A program made the translations under genes and the position numbers. The notes under the pieces are model-generated. The model made no database searches, was not told where the DNA came from, and saw only the letters and a list, made by a program, of their open reading frames with translations. DNA of 64,000 nucleotides from Gigaspora rosea (lineage: Eukaryota; Glomeromycota; Glomeromycetes; Diversisporales; Gigasporaceae): positions 14,989-78,988 of the forward strand of contig QKWP01001696.1 in NCBI GenBank assembly GCA_003550325.1. The letters run 5' to 3'. Each line of letters starts with the position of its first letter. The first letter of the stretch is position 1. Below are positions 56,350 to 64,000 of this stretch, in pieces.

Positions 56350-58922
56350 GGGTTGACAAATATATAAATAAAAAACAAATTCAAATGGCACTTATTTGTT
56401 TTTTTTTCTTTTGTATTCGAAATAAATAAAATTGCACCAGTTTTATAAATTTGAAAGAAAACGATCATTATCGGTTATAGTGGAGTCATCATTATATTTT
56501 GTGTAATTAATCGAACTAAAATTTAATAATTGAATTTTTGATATATAGAATGTCATATATTTAACTTACGGCCTGCATTAATGTAATTTATGCTGATCTT
56601 TAATTTTGGCCATAAATTATTTTTTTTAAGTTAATGTATAATGCCAATAGATGTCATGATTAGAGATGCTAGTGAAATTAATTTCACAAGTTTTACGAAT
56701 ATTTCACTAGCATCTTTAGTCATGATCACCTGCAATGAACTTTAACAAGATTCTTCTATATTTTGATAAACGTATATAATTTATGTATAATAATCTTATT
56801 TAATTTCAATATGTTTGTTATTGGCGTTAATGTTAGCCCGAGATGATATCTCTTTTTTCTGAAACCATTTATGATAAATAACATACAACAATAACTATAA
56901 GAGCACGAAAAAAAAAAAATACAGCCTACAGATTATCTAACACAAATTCAAAAAAATTTAGTAATTATTGTTAATGTTGATATGATGGACTTACCAATTA
57001 ATTGCTAACTTCTAAATATCTAAATCGTTTGATGAAATTATAACAATACTCTCGAGACTTATGCGAAGCTGAAACAGAGAACATTTTTAATTACCTTTGT
57101 TCTTCGTCTTTCAGAAGAATATTTGACTCAACAAAACTTCAAACTGATTTTTTACTTGACCTTCTATTAGTGATAAAATCGACTAAAATGGACTATTCGA
57201 CTAAATTTTATTAGTCGACTAAGATTAACAAATTAAAAATAGGAATAGCAAGTAACAATTATTCAAAATGCTCTGAGATAGATCAAAACGAACCTATATT
57301 ACGAGCGTGGTTGAAAATTTCTTGTGAGATATTCCAAAATTACGTTTGATTTATTGGCATAATAGACTATAGACATATCAATATAGACTAATTGACTAAA
57401 AAAAATTGTAGTCAGATTCCTATCATTAATATTATTTTGGCATTCTAATTTCGTTTTAATCATTAAAGCCCATGTCTTTATTCGAAATAGTCCATCAAAG
57501 GTTTGCTGCAGACCTGTACAAATTATCAAGCTTTCATTGAAAAATTATTCTCACCATCTTCCATCATAAATATAATCTAACATATTTTCAATTAGGGTTT
57601 GTTCGATTTCTGCTAATTTAAATATTCAAAAAAAGACCATGACATAAATAGTATTTGCTCTCCCCCCTGAGACGGTTGGAATAATTAAATATCTCTCAGT
57701 TAGGGATGTTAACGGAGTGCTCCAGGGTGGTGTGGTGCATACTCTGGCAGAGTATCCCTTAACACCACACCACACTGAAGTATGAATCAGAGCATACTCC
57801 AAAGTGTAACCCGGAGTATAATCCAGAGTATAACCCGGAGTACTATGTGCTAAGCACTATGTAATACTCCGGAGTTTATATACCGTATTTTCCCAAAAAT
57901 ATGCTACCTTATTTTGGGGAAATACGGTAAAAAAAATATATATAATAATACTCCGGAGTATAATCCATTTTGTATTAGTAGTATTACTCCGGAGCAATTA
58001 CTCCTATTAATAGTATCTTAGTAATCCGGGGTGGTGTCATGTCTAGACCACACCGGTATGGAGTGGGTTATACTCCACAGTTACTCTGGAGTACCTTACT
58101 CCATTAACATCCCTACTCCCAGTGGCATATGTGAGGCACTTTACGCGCCGCTGGGAGATGCTTTCAATTATTTTCCAGATAAATGTGTCATTTATCGACG
58201 ATGTGACAGAAGCTTGCGTTACCAATCATTTCTATCACATTCTTTGTCTTCATTTTAAATTTTTTGGGGAAATAATAAATAAAGAAGTTTGAGGAGATAA
58301 TTAATAAGTCCAGGGAAATAACTAATAAGAAAAAAAAAGAAGAAATAAATCTATAGTAAAAATTGAGATTAATAATACCGGTGAAAACTGGTAATATGAT
58401 AAATTTATCTAGGAATGTTAAATCATCTTGAAATCAAATGTTGTATGTTAAATTCAAAGTCAAAAAAATTTAAATACTGAGTTCCTACATTATATAATTA
58501 TTTTGATCAGATATTCAACATAAATATATTAAACTAGAGCTAGTCAGCTTATATAACTGATAAGAAATTTTTAAACGGTTTAACACTTTTAATTTTGGCA
58601 TTGTTGTTATCATGCGGTTTGACCTAAGTACGTTATTAATTCAAGTTAGCTTTTCTTTTTAGAGTTATTGTTCCAGATTTGGTTAAAATTTGTCAAGACA
58701 TAACAGATATAACAGGTTTCCTACACTTTGGTCCTTCAATCATATTTCTTTACAGTCATAAAAAAATGAAATTTTACATAATAATAAATAAGTTTCACTC
58801 AATCACATTAATGCAAATCATAATTGATTTGCCCTTGGATTAAAATTTAAGTTCATGCTTTCTTTTTTTTTGCTATAATAAGAGATCGAATAATTATGAA
58901 TTCCCAAATATGGAAAGGTTAA
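56350..58922. repeat. Duplicated block B (partner at 19,800-29,105)
   Basis: See block A for matching strings. Block B lacks the 7.1 kb element: around 56,970-57,000 it reads GTTAATGTTGATATGATGGA and CTTACCAATTAATTGC without interruption. It has its own additions, a hairpin at about 56,656-56,728 (GATGCTAGTGAAAT inverted) and a hAT-like MITE at 57,701-58,115. No coding region is recognised. Confidence 0.6.
57701..58115. mobile_element. hAT-like MITE rich in TACTCCGGAGTA palindromes, 415 bp
   Basis: TAGGGATGTTAACGGAGT pairs with the inverted TAGGGATGTTAATGGAGT. 8-bp flanks CTCTCAGT and CTCCCAGT differ at one base. The interior has many ACTCCGGAGT, GGAGTATAA and GTGGTGTG motifs in both orientations, as expected of hAT subterminal transposase-binding arrays. 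A 49-bp hairpin (57,881-57,929, TACCGTATTTTCCC..GGGGAAATACGGTA) lies in the middle. Confidence 0.75.
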
Positions 58923-59474
58923 ATTTTTGGGAGTTACAAATAAGGGCCCAATATGAAAATAATTACAGATAAAGACATGATATTTGAAAATTATTACAAA
59001 GGCCCAAATCTAAGGTTAGTAATAAAATCAATCTAAACATAATAGTAATTATCATTTTATTAAATTTAAAGAATCATTGCTATATCAGATTGACAATAAA
59101 TATTTAATAATATTTATTTAATTACATTATTAAACGCAACTTTTTTTTTTATTTAGCATTAGAACATTAGAAATAAAATGTATTTTTAATTTTTATTTCT
59201 GTTTTAGACTGTATTTGTGTAAATTATATATCTACTACTAATAACCTGGTTTTAGTACCGGTAGTTTTCTCACAACTAGATAAATGAGTCTTTCATAGCT
59301 ATCTTTTTGTTTTATAGGTATTGTCAAAGTTTTATCATCAAAAACTTGCATCTGTTAGTTATAAGTAGATTTTTAAAAAATATACCAAGAATTGGTGTTG
59401 GATTAGAAAACAATTCTATGGTGCAAATATTGAATATAAATATTTTTATTGCAAATTTGAATTTATATTCTTAA
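58923..59474. other. AT-rich spacer, no gene seen
   Basis: Repeated GGGCCCAATAT/GGGCTCTTATT-like strings near 58,945 and, inverted or diverged, near 60,060-60,130 hint at another broad inverted pair around the 59,475 foldback. Confidence 0.35.
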
Positions 59475-59983
59475 GTGATAATCCGTGAAAGATCGGAACT
59501 ATTACATATTGGGGCAATAGTAAATTTTGGGGATAAGTACAATATAACTTTTAATATAAAGCTGAAATCTGAAGCTGCTCCAATTATAAGTAATTTTTTT
59601 ATTAAGTTAACAGCTCAAGTCAATTAATTGAAAGTTGTAGAGCTCACTGAGACGCATCTAATGGTGGTTAGAGCATTCAAATCGGCCCAGTATACGCTAA
59701 GATATCGCTAAAAAACGATTGGGCGACTATATAAAATTTTATATAGTCGGCCAATCATTTTTTAGCGATATCTCATCGTACACTGGGCCGATTTGAATGA
59801 TCTAACTACTATTAGATGCGTCTCAGTGAGCTCTACAACTTTCAATTAATTGACTTGAGCTGTTAAGTTAATAAAAAATACTTATTATTGGAGCAGCTTC
59901 AGATTTCAGCATATAATAAAAGATCATAGTAATTTGCCCAAATTCTAATATAAAAATATTGCTGATCTTTCACGAATTATCAC
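59475..59983. mobile_element. Near-perfect foldback element, 509 bp
   Basis: It runs as a palindrome centred near 59,737 (ATATAAAATTTTATAT), with arms over 200 bp: GAGACGCATCTAATGGTGGT, GCTCAAGTCAATTAATTGAA, GTGATAATCCGTGAAAGATC and their complements. TTAA lies at both edges (59,471-59,474 and 59,984-59,987). Non-coding. If transcribed it would form a long double-stranded RNA. Confidence 0.65.
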
Positions 59984-59999
59984 TTAAATTACTTGATTA

Positions 60000-60540
60000 T
60001 TATTCAAGTTATTGAACTATAGGACTTAAGCCATGGATTGTTAAATGAAAAATTATTTTGGGCTCTTATTTCAAATATTGGGTCTCTACCTGTAATTATT
60101 TTTATTTTGGGCTCTTATTTATAATTATTTTTACTTTTGGAGAGAACAACAAAAAATAAGTTTTTGGAACACATTTTCTTTTAAATTTGATACAAAGTAA
60201 TATCTATCTCCTCTCTGAACTTACACCTTTAGTTTAAAAGCTCTTGAAACTTTGCAAAAAACTTTGATTTTGAATATTCATATATGGCCTTGTCTTTTAT
60301 AGTATACTAGCTTTTAAGCCAGGGCATTGTTCTGGGAATAATATTTATAATTGTTCTTTATCTTTGGTTTTTAGGTTATTAAAGCCTGTCTGTGTTTTGT
60401 TCTGAGCAAGGGGATTTTAATTGTTTTTTTTTATTTATTTTATTTTTTAGTTTATTTAGTTTTAAGTCTAGTTATTGCTTCTATTATAAAGATTTAAATT
60501 TTTTTTAACTTTTAGATCTAAGTACTCAGAAAATTTTAAA
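60000..60540. other. AT-rich spacer, no gene seen
   Basis: Nothing recognised apart from a repeated TTTGGGCTCTTATTT pair near 60,056 and 60,107. Confidence 0.4.
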
Positions 60541-60559
60541 TTTTATTCCAGGTATTGGT

Positions 60560-60800
60560 CCAAGAGTTTAAAATTTAATAAAGGCTCAAATAAACTTAGA
60601 TTGATTTAATAAATTTAATTTGGGTTTAAATAAACTTGTTTGGATTTAAATAAACCTAAATTGGAATCAAATAATCCAAATTGAATTTAAATAAATCTGG
60701 CTTAAATTCAAATAAACCCAGTTTGTATTTAACTAAATCTAACTTAGGTTCAAATGTATCTGAATTGGATATAAATAAATCTAATTTTGGTTCAAAAAAA
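60560..60800. repeat. Degenerate minisatellite, about 30-bp units
   Basis: TTTAAATAAACCTAAATTGG-type units (AAATAAACYTRRNTTGGRTT) repeat about eight times with divergence. Confidence 0.55.
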
Positions 60801-60884
60801 AACCTGAATAAACTCTAATTAATTAATTTATTATTTTTTAAATTTTTAAATTTTTTAAATTTTTTAAATTTTTTTTTAGAAAAA

Positions 60885-61033
60885 AGGTTTTTTGCGCACT
60901 CACATAGCAGTGCATCATCTCTAGTTAGCTAGTTAGATTTTAAATTTTGTTATTGTTTTTTACATAATACAAAAATTTTGTATTTTTAATTGGATAATTA
61001 GGGGATGCACTACTATGCAAGTGTATAAAAAAC
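60885..61033. mobile_element. Small MITE, about 149 bp
   Basis: GTTTTTTGCGCACTCACATA pairs with the inverted GTTTTTTATACACTTGCATA. Both continue as GCAGTGCATC/GTAGTGCATC. Confidence 0.55.
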
Positions 61034-61084
61034 TCATATTCTAATTATTATTATTTTTTTAATATTAAGGTGACCACTTAGGTA

Positions 61085-62350
61085 CCCTAGCACTTTATTG
61101 GTACAAGCGGGTTGGCTCGGTCAGTATGATTGTGCCACATGTTACATTTGTATAATGAGAGTACAACTAGCCACATGTACAACTTTTGGTTGTCTAATTT
61201 AAGTAGTCTGCCCGAAGGTTCTATACTAGATGCCATACCTGCAACCCAACTAGGGGATTGCCTATTTAAACTCTCTGGCTTCTACCCATGTTCAATGTTC
61301 CTTCCAATATACCCTTTCACAGAGTAATTTGCTGTTAAAAGTACCCTAAGGCTTTAGCCAAACACCTATTGGAGGGCATTTGCCCTGCGGTAAACCTGGT
61401 AGAGCAATACCTGTCACCCACAGGTATTCACCTACACTTTGGTAACTTATGCATTCACCGAGGCAAACAACTTGCAGTCAGGGGGATACCCTGCAACTGC
61501 TACCATTACCTACTACTGCCCTTGTAAGGTTCACTCCAATCCCAGTACCCACCATCATTTTCCTACTGGTCCTTCACCGATATATTCCAGACTTCCAATC
61601 CAGTTGGCCCGGAAGGGTTGTTCTACCTGGCATTAGATGCCATTATGGTTTTTCTCCCCCTGGTCCCCAATTCCTCAACATGGGTTCTTTTCCTCCGGTA
61701 TGACTCTGGCGGCCAGGTTGGTAGACCTTGTCCCCAAGGACAACGTCCGGTTCTCCGGTTTCGGTTCAATATTCCAATTTTGGGGATCATCTAAAGTGGG
61801 AGCAAATTCACGTGATTATAGCCAATCAAATTACAGAATTTTGATGATCGCCGGCGAAGCAAAGAACGAGAAACCTAAAAAATACAAAAAACGGCAGTCT
61901 AAACCTACCTCAGGTAGGTTAAGTAAAAATATCAGGAAGGCAATTTTGCTTATATAACTATCTAAAACCCAGCCTAACCTAATATAAGATGACCCTAACC
62001 CTAAACTTAATTGAGAAAATTATTAAAAAATATGAGTTGCCCCTGCTTTAGATGTCCCCCAATTTTGGTAGCACCATCAAAGATCAGAGCTACCTCCTTA
62101 CTTGGGACTTGCCAAATGGGTTTCTGTTTCTTCAGTTCCTTGGATTTGTCTGTGTCATGAGACACAATTCGCCCGAAAGCTCCCATTCAGGATGGTAACC
62201 AAGGACTACAGGTGATATACCCAACCGATCGACAAGAAATAGTTACCGGAACACAGGTCTATTTTTTCAAAAGCATCGCTAGTGGGATTTGAACTCAAGA
62301 CCTGCCACTTGGGGTGACAACTTACCAACTTCCCTAAGTCGCCACACCCT
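61085..62350 (-). repeat. GC-richer dispersed repeat with a tRNA-like end
   Basis: Composition is clearly richer in G+C than its surroundings over about 1.2 kb. 61,140-61,290 matches 47,480-47,630 in inverted orientation (for example GAACCTTCGGGC, ACTACTTAAATTAG, ATGTGGCTAGTTGTA), so it is dispersed. Overlapping plus-strand frames of 65-106 codons (61,439-61,957) have no recognisable domain. Together with the tRNA-like right end it could be a long SINE or composite repeat. It may also be more than one element. Confidence 0.5.
62275..62350 (-). repeat. tRNA-like SINE head (A and B box remnants)
   Basis: The minus strand reads GTGGCGACTTAGGGAAGTTG (A-box-like) and, 45 bases on, TTGAGTTCAAATCCC (B-box-like, GWTCRANNC). 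The acceptor and T stems do not pair well, so it is not a functional tRNA but fits the promoter head of a tRNA-derived SINE. Confidence 0.5.
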
Positions 62351-62869
62351 TCTTATATTCTAATTATATATATAGTATAATATATTACTAATAGATTATA
62401 ATTTTTAGTTCTAAATAAGCTTATTTAAAATATAATTATTACCAAAATAATGTATTTTTGAGTCAAGCAACTCTCTCTGCTAATCACCTGTTTCTAATTT
62501 GGCAGAAAGAAAAGAATAGAAAACTAAATAAGCAATATAGAAAATAGCCAAAGACCCTCTAAAAAAATCTAAAAAAAAAACAAACAAAAATAATATAAAG
62601 TTTGCTGGGCTCAATAGTGAGCAAATACAAACTTCAAATTTTTTGCCAAGTTTTTTTAAAATTTTTTGGAAATTTGGATTAACCAAAACAACAAATAAAA
62701 TGTGTAATCTGCATAAACAATTAAAACAATAAACAAAATTAACAAACAAGGCACATATATAACAATTAAAATTTTGTATACCAAATACTGAAATAATCAA
62801 TGAACAGAATACAAATCCCAGAATAGAAGGTCAAATTCTTTAAAAAAGGGTGTCAAACTATAACATTCA

Positions 62870-63297
62870 GTAGTGCAGGCTATGTGAACTCATTGAAAAA
62901 AGAATGCCAGAAAACTCAAGTTGTAAACAAAGAAATAGCAAAAGATATACAAACTATTGCAACAGAAGAAATATGTATCATTAGGCAGTTAATAGAATAT
63001 TATTCAAAGCTAACTGAAAAACAACTCAAAGAAATTAAAGAAACTAAAGTAAAGGAGAGTGAACTGTTATTTGAACTAAAGAAATGGGTTAGAATAAAAA
63101 CTCTTTTACAGCTATAGTATAGAATGACTAATTATAGTACTCAAGATCTTGAGAAAGAACTCAACTATAAATATGGAATAAAATATAAACATAACAAGAA
63201 AATTATAGAAAGTATGGAAGAACACATAACTATGACTTTGGAAGACAAGCAAGAACAAATGAAAGTAGACAAAAACAATGAAAGAAAGTTTTGACCC
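62870..63297 (+). pseudogene. Lys/Glu-rich coiled-coil coding fragment
   Basis: A plus-strand frame 62,884-63,117 reads NSLKKECQKTQVVNKEIAKD and EIKETKVKESELLFELKKWV. A second frame begins at an ATG (63,123): MTNYSTQDLEKELNYKYGIK, ending near 63,297. A GCAG|G acceptor-like site precedes the first. Charged heptad-like text suggests a coiled coil. No family recognised. Probably a gene fragment or remnant. Confidence 0.35.
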
Positions 63298-64000
63298 AGT
63301 CTAAACAAAAGTATCTAGGTTCACAAACAATCTATATGATATAGGATGTCCCCCCTCAAAATAGGCAACTATCAAATTAAAAGATTAATAGGTTGATTTG
63401 AAAAAAGTTAGAAATATTTGTTGGTTGACAAATAAGTTCAATAAAGCAGCTGTTGTAAATGTGATTAGAGGTTGGAACCGAATTGTTGCACCAAATTTAA
63501 AACTGGTTCAACCTGATTTCAAATATTTTATATTTTAGATTTAATAAAACCAGATTTATCAAATTTAATAAAACTGAATAAAATTAAAAATTAAAAATAA
63601 TAAAACTGGATTTATCAAATTTATAAAACTGAAAAATTGAATACCAGAAATGTAGCCATAGTATTTATATTACCCTGAGGTATGTAAGATCATATGATGG
63701 AACAAAATCAAGTGAAAATACATAAACTATTCTCTATTGCTATCAACAGGTTGCTTTAAGATTCAAATTGCATTTATTGCGATTTATTTAGATACATAAA
63801 TTTGATTTTATTGAGTGAAATAATAATTTGTGATCATTTAGTACCTTTTTTTAACAAGTGTGCTATATTTAGTTATTAACATAAAGGATTAAGATTATAT
63901 TGTCATAATATATACAGTTAATTAATAAAAATATTTCAAAACATGTAACAATTAATGTGACTAATAATGATAGATTGGTCTTCAAAACTAATAAAATTCA
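63298..64000. other. AT-rich right edge, no gene seen
   Basis: Direct AAAACTGGATTTATCAAATT/AAAACCAGATTTATCAAATT repeats near 63,545 and 63,602. Otherwise nothing recognised. Confidence 0.4.

Noticed and set aside
61439-61957. Overlapping plus-strand frames in the GC-richer repeat
   Set aside because: They have no recognisable domain and overlap each other in different frames; higher G+C makes chance open frames longer here.
62275-62350. A functional tRNA gene on the minus strand
   Set aside because: A- and B-box-like strings are present but the acceptor and T stems do not pair, so it is listed as a SINE-like head instead.

Overview
The window looks like nuclear DNA of a fungus with an AT-rich, repeat-swollen genome, most likely an arbuscular mycorrhizal fungus (Glomeromycotina, Rhizophagus-like). 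This is inference. It rests on one clear multi-exon gene with short AT-rich GT..AG introns, several broken tyrosine-kinase-like (TKL-type) kinase genes, two large Sel1-repeat arrays, fungal-type TTAGGG/CCCTAA strings, and very dense small inverted-repeat transposons. Genes are sparse: only three coding regions look intact.

Layout. 1-14,000: no intact gene. A heavily decayed transposon-like coding region (about 5.9-9.6 kb, plus strand) has been hit by smaller elements. Around it lie foldback elements and miniature elements (MITEs) with readable target duplications: 8 bp (hAT type), TTA (PIF/Harbinger type) and TTAA. 14,471-18,277: a seven-exon plus-strand gene for a 937-residue protein of unknown function with a very repetitive C-terminal half. 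20,175-27,262: a 7.1 kb segment bounded by a perfect 15-bp inverted repeat. It carries an uninterrupted 1,120-codon gene on the minus strand (transposase-like core, Cys/His region, homeodomain-like C-terminus) and two broken kinase genes. A second copy of the flanking DNA at 56.4-58.9 kb lacks this segment, so it behaves like an insertion. 29,271-29,663: a small acidic-protein gene preceded by a 37-nt A-tract. 30-43 kb: AT-rich DNA with foldbacks, MITEs and satellites, and one decayed coiled-coil coding region at 42.2-43.3 kb. 43.7-48.85 kb: remains of a minus-strand Sel1-repeat plus kinase gene that appears split by about 3 kb of inserted repeats (including a 762-bp assembly gap). 50.45-53.57 kb: a decayed multi-exon minus-strand gene of unknown family and a 13-repeat Sel1 gene with several breaks. 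53.6-64 kb: more foldbacks and MITEs, the second copy of the duplicated block, and a GC-richer 1.2 kb repeat with a tRNA-like (SINE-like) end.

The main story is transposon ecology. At least four classes of terminal-inverted-repeat elements, identified by their target duplications, are nested into each other and into former genes. Telomere-like CCCTAA strings repeatedly sit in the middle of otherwise unrelated foldback elements. The strongest candidate for something undescribed is the 7.1 kb element at 20,175-27,262.
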